A stretch of 64,000 bases of DNA from positions 1,435,395 through 1,499,394 of the forward strand of contig JAXMCV010000002.1 in the NCBI GenBank assembly GCA_046349215.1. Reading direction: 5' to 3'. The DNA is from JAJXWB01 sp046349215 (GTDB lineage Bacteria > Pseudomonadota > Alphaproteobacteria > Rhizobiales > Beijerinckiaceae). Position numbers and translations under genes: made by a program. The notes under the pieces are model-generated. The model made no database searches and was not told the DNA's origin. It saw only the letters and a program-made list of their open reading frames with translations. Positions 17,163-24,930 of this stretch are shown here, piece after piece (the first letter of the stretch is position 1; each line of letters starts with the position of its first letter).

Positions 17163-19364
17163 ATGATGCGGCAGTACGAACTCGTCGAACGCGTGCGGAG
17201 GTACAATCCTCACGCGAACGAGGACCTGCTGAACCGCGCCTATGTGTACGCGATGCGCGCGCATGGCGCGCAGACCCGGGCATCCGGCGACCCTTACTTC
17301 TCCCATCCCCTGGAAGTCGCAGCGATCCTGACCGACCTCGGGCTCGACGATGCGACGATCGTCGCCGCCGTGTTGCACGATACGATCGAGGACACGGAGG
17401 TCACGCGCGAGGAAATCGATCGCGTGTTCGGTCACGACATCGGCAGGCTCGTCGATGGTCTCACCAAGATCAAGAAGCTCGACCTGGTTTCGAAGCGCGC
17501 CGAGCAGGCGGAGAATTTCCGCAAGCTGCTGCTGGCGATCGCCGACGACGTGCGCGTGCTGCTGGTCAAGCTGGCCGATCGCCTGCACAACATGCGCACC
17601 CTGCATTTCGTGCCGCCCGACAAGCGCAAGCGCATCGCCGAGGAGACGCTCGACATCTATGCGCCGCTCGCGGGCCGCATGGGCATGCAGGGGATGCGCA
17701 ACGAGCTCGAGGAACTGGCGTTCAAGCACCTCATGCCGGAAGCCTTCGAGACGATCTCGACGCGCCTGAAGGAACTCGAGAAGAAGAACGGTTCGATCAT
17801 CCGCCGCATCGAACAGGAATTGCAGCAGGAACTCACACAGCGCGGCATCAGGGCGCAGGTCGAGGGCCGTCAGAAGGCGCCTTATTCCGTCTGGCGCAAG
17901 ATGGAGCGCAAGTCGATCGCCTTCGAGCAATTGTCCGATATCTACGGCTTTCGCATCGTCGTCGACACGGTCGAGGACTGCTATCGCGTGCTGGGCGTCG
18001 TGCACACCAAATGGCCGACCGTGCCGGGCCGGTTCAAGGATTACGTCTCGACGCCGAAGCAGAACGATTATCGCTCCATCCACACGACGGTCGTCGGACC
18101 CGGGCACCAGCGTGTCGAACTGCAGATACGTTCGAAGGAAATGAACGAGATCGCGCGCCTGGGGATCGCCGCGCACGCGCTCTACAAGGATTCGCCGGTC
18201 GCCGACGTCGAGACGCTGAGCCACGAGAGCGGCGCCTATCGCTGGCTGCAGCGCACGCTCGAACTGCTCGCCGAAGGCGACAGCCCGGAGGAGTTCCTCG
18301 AGCATACCAAGCTGGAACTCTTCCACGACCAGGTGTTCTGCTTCACGCCGAAGGGCAGGCTGATCGCCCTGCCGCGCGGCGCGACGCCGGTCGATTTCGC
18401 CTATGCCGTGCATACGCGCGTCGGCAATTCGGCGGTCGGCGCTAAGGTCAACGGCCGTATCGCGCCGCTGCTGTCGGAACTGAATAACGGCGACGAAGTG
18501 GAGATCGTGCGCGCCGAAGGCCAGTCGCCGCCGGCTGCATGGGAGACGCTGGTCGTCACCGGCAAGGCGCGCGCGGCGATAAGGCGCGCCACGCGCGAGG
18601 CGGTCCGGGCGCAATACAAGGGTCTCGGACGGCAGATCGTCGCGCGCGCCTTCGAACGCGCCGGCAAGCCGTTCGCCGACGAAACGCTGAAGCCCGTTCT
18701 CTCGCGACTGGCGCGCGCCTCCGTCGACGACATCTATGCCGCGGTCGGACGCGGCGAGATGTTTTCGGGCGACGTCGTGAAAGCGGTTCATCCGGAGTTC
18801 ACCGAGGAACGGCGTCCGGCGCCGGCGCAGGTGAAGAAGGAAGCCGGCTGGTTCAGCCTGAAGCGGGCGCAGCGCCTGCTTTTCAAGGCTCCGGCGGGCG
18901 AGCAGCCGGAAAAGGCGCTGCCGATCCGCGGCATCCGGGCCGACATGCCCGTGCGCTTCGCGCCCAACGGCGGGGCGGTGCCGGGCGACCGCATCGTCGG
19001 CATCATCACGCCCGGCGAAGGCATCACGATCTATCCGATCCAGTCGCCGGCTCTGTCGGCTTTCGACAATGAGCCGGAACGCTGGCTCGACGTGCGATGG
19101 GATCTCGAGGAATCGAAAGGCGACTTCTTTCCGGCCATGCTGAAAGTGACGGCGATCAACGAGCCGGGCACGCTCGGCGCGATCGCCACTACGATCGGCG
19201 AGGCGGGCGCCAACATCTCCAACATTGCCTTCGAGGTTCACTCGCCCGATTTCCGCGACGTGATCCTCGATCTCGAAGTAACGGACCTCAAGCAATTGAC
19301 GAGCGTCATTTCGCAGCTCAAAGCGAAGCCGGTCATCAGCAAGGTCGAACGGATCAACGGATGA
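17163..19364 (+). CDS. rel: Bifunctional (p)ppGpp synthetase/hydrolase (Rel/SpoT, RSH)
   Basis: This 733-residue stringent-response enzyme makes and degrades (p)ppGpp. The hydrolase HD domain is intact (H48, H72-D73 in VLHDTIEDT, and KLADRLHNMRT). The synthetase motif RFKDYVSTPKQNDYRSIHT is near residue 290, the TGS domain (FTPKGRLIALPRGATPVDF) near 395, and a C-terminal ACT domain covers about 655-733. Alphaproteobacteria normally have one such bifunctional RSH. Two ATG codons (17163, 17166) are possible. It overlaps pdxJ by 4 nt. Confidence 0.95.
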   Translation: MMRQYELVERVRRYNPHANEDLLNRAYVYAMRAHGAQTRASGDPYFSHPLEVAAILTDLGLDDATIVAAVLHDTIEDTEVTREEIDRVFGHDIGRLVDGLTKIKKLDLVSKRAEQAENFRKLLLAIADDVRVLLVKLADRLHNMRTLHFVPPDKRKRIAEETLDIYAPLAGRMGMQGMRNELEELAFKHLMPEAFETISTRLKELEKKNGSIIRRIEQELQQELTQRGIRAQVEGRQKAPYSVWRKMERKSIAFEQLSDIYGFRIVVDTVEDCYRVLGVVHTKWPTVPGRFKDYVSTPKQNDYRSIHTTVVGPGHQRVELQIRSKEMNEIARLGIAAHALYKDSPVADVETLSHESGAYRWLQRTLELLAEGDSPEEFLEHTKLELFHDQVFCFTPKGRLIALPRGATPVDFAYAVHTRVGNSAVGAKVNGRIAPLLSELNNGDEVEIVRAEGQSPPAAWETLVVTGKARAAIRRATREAVRAQYKGLGRQIVARAFERAGKPFADETLKPVLSRLARASVDDIYAAVGRGEMFSGDVVKAVHPEFTEERRPAPAQVKKEAGWFSLKRAQRLLFKAPAGEQPEKALPIRGIRADMPVRFAPNGGAVPGDRIVGIITPGEGITIYPIQSPALSAFDNEPERWLDVRWDLEESKGDFFPAMLKVTAINEPGTLGAIATTIGEAGANISNIAFEVHSPDFRDVILDLEVTDLKQLTSVISQLKAKPVISKVERING

Positions 19365-20125
19365 GCATGGGCGGACGACTGCGTCTTGGCGTCAACATCG
19401 ATCACGTCGCGACCGTGCGCAACGCGCGCGGCGGCGCGCGGCCGGATCCGGTTCGCGCGGCGCTGCTGGCGATCGACGCCGGCGCCGATGGCGTCACCGC
19501 GCATCTGCGCGAAGACCGCCGCCATATCCGCGACGACGACATGCGTCGCCTGAAAGCGGCGATATCGAAGCCGCTGAATTTCGAAATGGCTGCGACCGAG
19601 CAGATGCTGGACATCGCGCTCGACGTGAAGCCGCACGCCGCGTGCCTCGTGCCGGAGAAGCGCACGGAACGCACGACCGAAGGCGGCCTCGATGTCGTCG
19701 GCGGCCATGCCCATCTCGCGCCCTTCGTGGCGGAACTGGCGCGCAGCGGCGTGCGCGTGTCCCTGTTCATCGAACCCGAGTCCGAGGCCCTGAGCGCCGC
19801 CGTGTCGCTGCGCGCGCCGGTGGTAGAGCTGCACACCGGCGCCTGGTGCCACGCGGTGGAGACCGGCGACGACGTGAAGGCGGAGGCCGAATTCGAACGC
19901 CTGCGCCGCGCCGCGCGCCGCGCCGACGAACTCGGCCTCGAATGCCACGCCGGCCACGGCCTCGATTTCGACACGGCCCGGCGGATCGCCGGACTGCCGG
20001 AGATCGTCGAACTTAACATCGGGCATTTCCTGATCGGCGAGGCGATCTTCGTCGGGCTTGCCGAATCGGTCGCCCGCATGCGCAAAGCAATGGACGAGGG
20101 ACGCAAGGCGGTCGGGCGCGCATGA
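19361..20125 (+). CDS. pdxJ: Pyridoxine 5'-phosphate synthase
   Basis: PdxJ closes the pyridine ring of vitamin B6 from 1-deoxyxylulose 5-phosphate and 3-amino-1-hydroxyacetone phosphate. The 254-residue TIM barrel has the N-terminal LGVNIDHVATVRNARGG, the catalytic region DGVTAHLREDRRHI, VPEKRTE...TTEGGLDV, and the phosphate-binding end LNIGHFLIGEAIF. It starts inside the rel stop codon (ATGA) and overlaps acpS in the same way, so rel-pdxJ-acpS is translationally coupled. Confidence 0.96.
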   Translation: MSMGGRLRLGVNIDHVATVRNARGGARPDPVRAALLAIDAGADGVTAHLREDRRHIRDDDMRRLKAAISKPLNFEMAATEQMLDIALDVKPHAACLVPEKRTERTTEGGLDVVGGHAHLAPFVAELARSGVRVSLFIEPESEALSAAVSLRAPVVELHTGAWCHAVETGDDVKAEAEFERLRRAARRADELGLECHAGHGLDFDTARRIAGLPEIVELNIGHFLIGEAIFVGLAESVARMRKAMDEGRKAVGRA

Positions 20126-20529
20126 TCATCGGTTTTGGCAGCGATCTTTGCGACATCCGGCGCATCGAAGAGGCGCTCGAGCGGTTCGACGGCCGCTTCA
20201 CGAAGCGCTGCTTCACCGAGCTCGAGCGGACCAAGTCGGACGGACGCGCGTCGCGGGCCGCCTCCTACGCTAAAAGGTTCGCCGCCAAGGAGGCCTGCGC
20301 CAAGGCGCTGGGCACCGGCATCCGCCGTGGCGTGCACTGGAAGGACATGGGCGTGGTCAACCTGCCGACGGGCCAGCCGACGATGAAGCTGACGGGCGGG
20401 GCGGCCGACAGGCTCGCCCAGATCACGCCCGCCGGCCACGAGGCCCGGGTCCACCTGACGATCACCGACGAGTTTCCGCTGGCCTATGCGCAGGTCATCA
20501 TCGAGGCGACCCCGTCGCCGGCGTCGTGA
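20122..20529 (+). CDS. acpS: Holo-[acyl-carrier-protein] synthase
   Basis: AcpS transfers phosphopantetheine from CoA to apo-ACP. The 135-residue protein has the two hallmark motifs: IGFGSDLCDIRRIEE (Asp for Mg2+) at residues 3-17 and KRFAAKEACAKALGTG, whose Glu is the second metal ligand, near residue 51. It is ATGA-coupled to pdxJ. lepB starts 131 nt downstream. Confidence 0.95.
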   Translation: MIIGFGSDLCDIRRIEEALERFDGRFTKRCFTELERTKSDGRASRAASYAKRFAAKEACAKALGTGIRRGVHWKDMGVVNLPTGQPTMKLTGGAADRLAQITPAGHEARVHLTITDEFPLAYAQVIIEATPSPAS

Positions 20530-20660
20530 AATCGGCGGATTAGGCCCCTATATCGGCGCTTTCCGGCCGCCGCGCCGTCGCGCCGCGGGCCCCCCTCGGC
20601 ATGACGAACCGGGCGCAGCGTGCTAGAGAACCCCGCGATTTGGGACAGAAAGAGAGATTC

Positions 20661-21452
20661 ATGAGCGAGCCGCTCGGCCTCGACGCCGAAAAGTCCAAGC
20701 CGCAGAAGCGCGCCGAGGGCGGTTTCGGCGAGACCGTCAAGGTCGTCATCCAGGCTCTGCTGATTGCGGCGGTCGTGCGTACGCTGCTGTTCCAGCCGTT
20801 CAACATTCCCTCGGGCTCGATGATCCCGACGTTGCTGATCGGCGACTTCCTGTTCGTCTCGAAATATTCCTATGGATATTCGCGCTATTCGATGCCGTTC
20901 AGCCCGGACCTGTTCTCTGGCCGCATCCTCGCGTCCAAGCCCAAGCGCGGCGACGTGGTCGTGTTCAAGCTGCCGCGCGACACGTCGCAGGACTACATCA
21001 AGCGCGTCATCGGCCTGCCGGGCGACCGCATCCAGATGATGAAGGGGCGCCTGTATATCAACGGCCAGATGGTTCCGCGCGAGCCGATCGACAAGGTGCG
21101 CACCGAAGACCGAATGGGCGAACAGGTCGAGGTCGCGACATATCGTGAGACGCTGCCGGGCGGCGTCGCGCATACGATCATCGAGATCGAGGGCGACACG
21201 GGCTTCAACGACAACACGGGCGTTTTCGAAGTGCCGCCGGACCATTATTTCATGATGGGCGACAACCGAGACAATTCCACAGACTCGCGCGTGCCGCCCG
21301 AACACGGCGGCGTCGGTTTCGTGCCGGCGCAGAATCTGGTCGGCCGCGCCGAGATGATCTTCTTCTCGGTGCGCGACGGTTACGCGGCCTGGCAGGTCTG
21401 GGCCTGGCCCTGGTCCGTGCGGTTCGACCGGCTGTTCCAGCCGGTGCGGTGA
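20661..21452 (+). CDS. lepB: Signal peptidase I
   Basis: LepB removes signal peptides from Sec and Tat substrates at the periplasmic face. This 263-residue protein has one N-terminal membrane helix (VIQALLIAAVVRTLLF), then the catalytic S53 in PSGSMIPTL and catalytic K114 in YIKRVIGLPGD. The GDNRDNSTDSR box is present. It starts at ATG 20661 after an AGAGAG-type ribosome site and ends TGATG over the rnc start. A paralogue lies at 41071-41991. Confidence 0.95.
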   Translation: MSEPLGLDAEKSKPQKRAEGGFGETVKVVIQALLIAAVVRTLLFQPFNIPSGSMIPTLLIGDFLFVSKYSYGYSRYSMPFSPDLFSGRILASKPKRGDVVVFKLPRDTSQDYIKRVIGLPGDRIQMMKGRLYINGQMVPREPIDKVRTEDRMGEQVEVATYRETLPGGVAHTIIEIEGDTGFNDNTGVFEVPPDHYFMMGDNRDNSTDSRVPPEHGGVGFVPAQNLVGRAEMIFFSVRDGYAAWQVWAWPWSVRFDRLFQPVR

Positions 21453-22162
21453 TGCCGCGCAAGGCGCCGCAAGATCTGACGCCCCTTGAAGCGCGGATCG
21501 GCCACAGGTTCCTGAATATCGGACTGCTGCGGCTGGCGCTGACGCACGTGAGCGCCACCGGCAAGCGCGTCGATAGCTACCAGAGACTCGAGTTTCTCGG
21601 CGACCGCGTGCTCGGCCTCGTCGTCGCCGACATGCTCTACGAAAAATTCCCGGATGCGCCGGAGGGCGACCTGTCGCGCCGGCTCGCGGAACTGGTGCGG
21701 CGCGAGACGTGCGTCGAGATTGCGCTCGAATGGGACGTCGCGCCGCTGATCCGGCTGGGGGAGGGCGAGGCGCAATCCGGCGGGTCCAACAAGGCGGCGA
21801 TCCTCGGCGATATCTGCGAATCCATTCTCGGCGCGGTCTATCTCGACGGCGGTTTCGCCGCTGCCGCCGCGCTCGTGCGCAGGAGCTTCGGCGCGCGCAT
21901 CTCGCAGGAAACGCCGGCGACGCGCGATCCCAAAAGCGCGCTGCAGGAATGGGCGCAAGGGCGTGGGCTTGCGACGCCGGCGTACCGGCTCGAGGAACGT
22001 ACGGGTCCCGATCATCAGCCGCGCTTCCGCATCGCGGCAGTGGTTGCGGGCTTCGATCCCGCAACAGGCGAAGGATCCTCGAAGCGTCACGCCGAGCAGG
22101 CGGCGGCCGAGGCGTTCCTGGCGCGCGAAAACATCATTCCGGCGGTGAAGGGCGCGTCATGA
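21452..22162 (+). CDS. rnc: Ribonuclease III
   Basis: RNase III cleaves double-stranded RNA in rRNA maturation. The 236-residue product has the signature RLEFLGDRVLGLV with catalytic Glu/Asp, the second acidic cluster GDICESILGAVYLDGG, and a C-terminal double-stranded RNA-binding domain (DPKSALQEWAQGRGL...PAYRLEERTGPDH). The ATG at 21452 shares its A with the lepB stop (TGATG). A GTG directly upstream (21449) is a less likely start. It overlaps era by 4 nt. Confidence 0.95.
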   Translation: MPRKAPQDLTPLEARIGHRFLNIGLLRLALTHVSATGKRVDSYQRLEFLGDRVLGLVVADMLYEKFPDAPEGDLSRRLAELVRRETCVEIALEWDVAPLIRLGEGEAQSGGSNKAAILGDICESILGAVYLDGGFAAAAALVRRSFGARISQETPATRDPKSALQEWAQGRGLATPAYRLEERTGPDHQPRFRIAAVVAGFDPATGEGSSKRHAEQAAAEAFLARENIIPAVKGAS

Positions 22163-23064
22163 ACGAGGGCAACACACGCTGCGGCTTCGTCGCGCTGATC
22201 GGCGCGCCCAACGCCGGCAAGTCGACGCTGATGAACGCGCTGGTCGGCGCCAAGATCTCGATCGTGTCGCGCAAGGTGCAGACGACGCGCGCCCTGGTGC
22301 GCGGCATCGCCATCGAGGGCGACGCGCAAATCATCTTCGTCGACACGCCCGGCATCTTCGCGCCGAAGCGCCGTCTCGACCGGGCGATGGTGACGTCGGC
22401 CTGGGGCGGGGCGGGCGACAGCGATGTCGTCGCCATGCTGGTCGACGCCAAGAAGGGGCTCGACGCCGAGGCGGAAGCGATCCTGGAGCGCCTGAAGGAC
22501 GCGCCGCGCCGCAAGGTGCTCGTCCTCAACAAGATCGACCTCATTCCGCGCGAAAATCTCCTGAAGCTGGCGCAGGACGTCAACGCAAAATGCGCCTTCG
22601 CCGAGACGTTCATGATCTCGGCCGCGAAGGGCGACGGCGTCGACCATCTGAAGCAGCATCTGGCGGGCATGATGAAACCCGGTCCCTGGCTCTATCCGGA
22701 GGACCAGGTGTCGGATGCGCCGCTGCGCTCGCTCGCCGCCGAGATCACCCGCGAAAAGGTATTCGAGCGCCTGCACGACGAACTGCCTTACGAGGCGACG
22801 GTCGAGACGGACCTGTGGAAGACGATGCCGGACGGTTCGGCGCGCATCGAGCAGACGATCTATGTGGCGCGCGACGGCCAGAAGAAGATAGTCATCGGTG
22901 AGGGCGGCCGGATGATCAAGTCGATCGGGCAGGCCGCGCGCAAGGACATTGCGGAAGCCGCCGAGCAGAAGGTTCACCTCTTCCTGTTCGTGAAGGTGCG
23001 CTCCAACTGGGCCGACGATCCCGAACGCTATCGCGAGATGGGGCTGGAGTTTCCGCGGGGATAA
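22159..23064 (+). CDS. era: GTPase Era
   Basis: Era is a GTPase chaperoning 16S rRNA and 30S assembly. The 301-residue protein has G1 GAPNAGKST (residues 15-23), the switch region QTTRALVRG, G3 DTPGIF, G4 NKIDL and a C-terminal KH RNA-binding domain (IGEGGRMIKSIGQAARKDI). ATGA overlap couples it to rnc. In relatives recO follows era directly; here a toxin-antitoxin pair on the opposite strand lies between them. Confidence 0.96.
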   Translation: MNEGNTRCGFVALIGAPNAGKSTLMNALVGAKISIVSRKVQTTRALVRGIAIEGDAQIIFVDTPGIFAPKRRLDRAMVTSAWGGAGDSDVVAMLVDAKKGLDAEAEAILERLKDAPRRKVLVLNKIDLIPRENLLKLAQDVNAKCAFAETFMISAAKGDGVDHLKQHLAGMMKPGPWLYPEDQVSDAPLRSLAAEITREKVFERLHDELPYEATVETDLWKTMPDGSARIEQTIYVARDGQKKIVIGEGGRMIKSIGQAARKDIAEAAEQKVHLFLFVKVRSNWADDPERYREMGLEFPRG

Positions 23065-23068
23065 GGCG

Positions 23069-23326
23069 CTATTTCGACTTCGTCAGCAGCGCCCGCTCGA
23101 TCGCCTGTCGCATGAAACGCTGGTAAGGGATGCCTTCGCGCGCCGCGCGACTGCGCACCGCTTCGAGCAATTGCTCCGGCAGACGCAGGCTGACGGACCT
23201 GTCCTTGCGGCGAAGTTCAAAGCGCATCGCCTTCATCGCCGACAGATCGTACTCGCTCAGGTCGGCGGTTTCGACGAAGCTTTCCGCTTCGGCGTCGCTG
23301 GCGAGTTCAGGGAGCTTCTTTTTCAT
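23069..23326 (-). CDS. brnA: BrnA-type antitoxin
   Basis: This 85-residue antitoxin has an acidic N-terminal half (toxin-binding) and a ribbon-helix-helix DNA-binding part, RSVSLRLPEQLLEAVRSRA and IPYQRFMRQAIERAL, at the C-terminus. Its ATG at 23326 lies inside the end of the toxin gene (20-nt overlap), the toxin-first order of BrnT/BrnA systems. It should neutralise BrnT and repress the operon. It ends 4 nt from the era stop, on the opposite strand. Confidence 0.85.
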   Translation of the reverse strand: MKKKLPELASDAEAESFVETADLSEYDLSAMKAMRFELRRKDRSVSLRLPEQLLEAVRSRAAREGIPYQRFMRQAIERALLTKSK

Positions 23327-23600
23327 GCGCCTCGATCTCCTTGCGGTGCATGTAGCGCGCGCTGATCGGGCGCAGCAGCATTTCCCCACCGCGTTCGCGC
23401 AGGGTGAAGACAACGAACACAGCGCGGCCGGTCGCAGTGCGTCCAATCGCATGGAACCGCTGCTCGCGCGCTGAGTGAGCCGGATCCGGCGTGACGAAGA
23501 TTTCGCCACTCAACGCCGTCTCGATTTCCGTCAGCGAGAGTCCGTGCTTTCGACACTTGTCGATGTTCCCTCGGTCCCAATCGAAGCCGTCGAACTTCAT
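23307..23600 (-). CDS. brnT: BrnT-type ribonuclease toxin
   Basis: This 97-residue toxin matches the BrnT (COG2929) pattern: FDGFDWDRGNIDKCRKHGLS at the N-terminus, DPAHSAREQRFHAIGRT in the middle, and LLRPISARYMHRKEIEAHE at the end. BrnT has a RelE-like fold and inhibits translation by RNA cleavage. It is the first gene of the minus-strand operon and lies just downstream of a near-perfect palindrome at 23615-23630. Confidence 0.88.
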   Translation of the reverse strand: MKFDGFDWDRGNIDKCRKHGLSLTEIETALSGEIFVTPDPAHSAREQRFHAIGRTATGRAVFVVFTLRERGGEMLLRPISARYMHRKEIEAHEKEAP

Positions 23601-23614
23601 GCAGCCTCAAATGA

Positions 23615-23630
23615 ATATACAAATGTATAT
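23615..23630. promoter_or_regulatory. Palindromic operator candidate of brnTA
   Basis: ATATAC (23615-23620), four bases AAAT, then GTATAT (23625-23630) form a perfect 6-bp inverted repeat 15 nt upstream of the brnT start codon, in a locally AT-rich stretch unlike its surroundings. Its position and symmetry fit binding by the BrnA ribbon-helix-helix dimer, which is known to autoregulate; the actual binding is inferred. Confidence 0.6.
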
Positions 23631-23741
23631 GCAAAATGGAAATGGGGCAGTCGAAGCGCCACCCCTGCAAACTCTCACAGTCTAGCAGACGTCGCGCCTG
23701 CCGCCTCTGGACCGCCTCTCCGCCCGCGCCCATAAACGCGC

Positions 23742-24482
23742 ATGGACTGGACAGATCGCGGCCTCGTCATCGGCCTGCGCAAGCATGGCGAGACGAGCGT
23801 CATTCTCGAGGTCATGACCGAGGCGCACGGCCGTCATCTCGGCGTCGTGCGCTCCGGGCGTTCGCGGTCGATGCAACCGACGCTCCAGCAGGGCAATACC
23901 GTAACGGTTGCATGGCGGGCGCGGCTCGAGGAGCACATGGGCGCCTTTGTCGTCGAGGCGCACGATCTGCGGGCCGGGCGCCTGATGGCCAGCCCGATGG
24001 CGCTGCACGGGCTGCACTGGCTCGCGGCCCTGCTGCGCCTCCTGCCCGAGCGCGACCCGCACGAACAGATCTATCGCATGGCCGAGGCGCTGGCCTCCCA
24101 TCTCGACGATCCGGAGATCGCGCCGGAACTGGTCGTGCGCTTCGAGATCGCCATTCTCGCGGAACTCGGCTTCGGCCTCGACCTGGAGACCTGCGCGCTG
24201 TCCGGCGCGCGGCAGGATCTCGCCTGGGTGTCGCCGAAGACCGGCCGCGCGGCGGAACGGTTGGCCGGAGCGCCCTGGGCGGACCGGCTGCTGCCGCTGC
24301 CGGGCTTTCTGACGGCCGATGTCGGGGCGGGGGCTGTCGGGGAGGACGAAATAGAGGCGGGTCTGAGCCTCGCCTGGCATTTCCTGCAGCGGGACCTTTT
24401 CGCCCCGCGGGGGCTGACGCATCTGGCGCAGGCCCGGGAAAGTTTCGCGCGGGAGGCGCGGCGGGCGCGCGGCGCGCCCTGA
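23742..24482 (+). CDS. recO: DNA repair protein RecO
   Basis: RecO acts with RecF/RecR in loading RecA on SSB-coated gaps. This 246-residue protein has the N-terminal OB domain (DRGLVIGLRKHGETSVILEV, residues 5-24) and the helical C-terminal part with AELGFGLDLETCALSG. The zinc-ligand cysteines of some RecO proteins are reduced to a single C here, as is common in alphaproteobacteria. It lies between the brnTA pair and a convergent small gene, upstream of parC. Confidence 0.93.
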   Translation: MDWTDRGLVIGLRKHGETSVILEVMTEAHGRHLGVVRSGRSRSMQPTLQQGNTVTVAWRARLEEHMGAFVVEAHDLRAGRLMASPMALHGLHWLAALLRLLPERDPHEQIYRMAEALASHLDDPEIAPELVVRFEIAILAELGFGLDLETCALSGARQDLAWVSPKTGRAAERLAGAPWADRLLPLPGFLTADVGAGAVGEDEIEAGLSLAWHFLQRDLFAPRGLTHLAQARESFAREARRARGAP

Positions 24483-24486
24483 TCGT

Positions 24487-24678
24487 TCAGCGCGGGCAGA
24501 TCTGGGTGACGTGGCGGCTGATTCCGTAGCCCTCGTCCAGCGCGACATCGCCGGCGCAGACGCTGAGCGCCGGACGCTCGGGGCTCGCCATCACGTCTGT
24601 CGCCGGCATGCCGATCCAGGCGATCGCGCCGAGCGCCACCGCGATGAGGAGACCAAGGGCTGAAACAAGCTTTTCCAT
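24487..24678 (-). CDS. Small secreted or membrane-anchored hypothetical protein
   Basis: This 63-residue product has an N-terminal hydrophobic segment (VSALGLLIAVALGAIAWIG, residues 5-23) resembling a signal peptide and two cysteines (SVCAGD, QICPR) in the mature part that could form a disulfide. No family is recognised. It is convergent with recO (4 nt between stops). ATG 24678 is preferred because it places the hydrophobic segment right at the N-terminus. Confidence 0.5.
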   Translation of the reverse strand: MEKLVSALGLLIAVALGAIAWIGMPATDVMASPERPALSVCAGDVALDEGYGISRHVTQICPR

Positions 24679-24930
24679 GACAACACCATCGGGCGGACGC
24701 CATCGTCCGCTCACATACATCAGAAATTTCGAGACAGGACGCCGTGCGTTGCCGCACCATTCGTCCGAGTCGCCCCCCAAGGCACGACCTTCATGCCAAG
24801 TTGACGCCGATCAAACTAGTGCACGGGCGCAACAGTTCCGCGAAACCGTCCGCAGCGCGAACAATTAAGGAAAACAGGGGTCCCACAGGCCGGCCTTGCT
24901 CCGACTCGGACGACCAGCTACCTGCAGAAC

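Noticed and set aside
16944..19295. A 783-codon frame on the minus strand opposite rel
   Set aside because: Fully antisense to rel, composition typical of GC-rich shadow frames, no recognisable motif.
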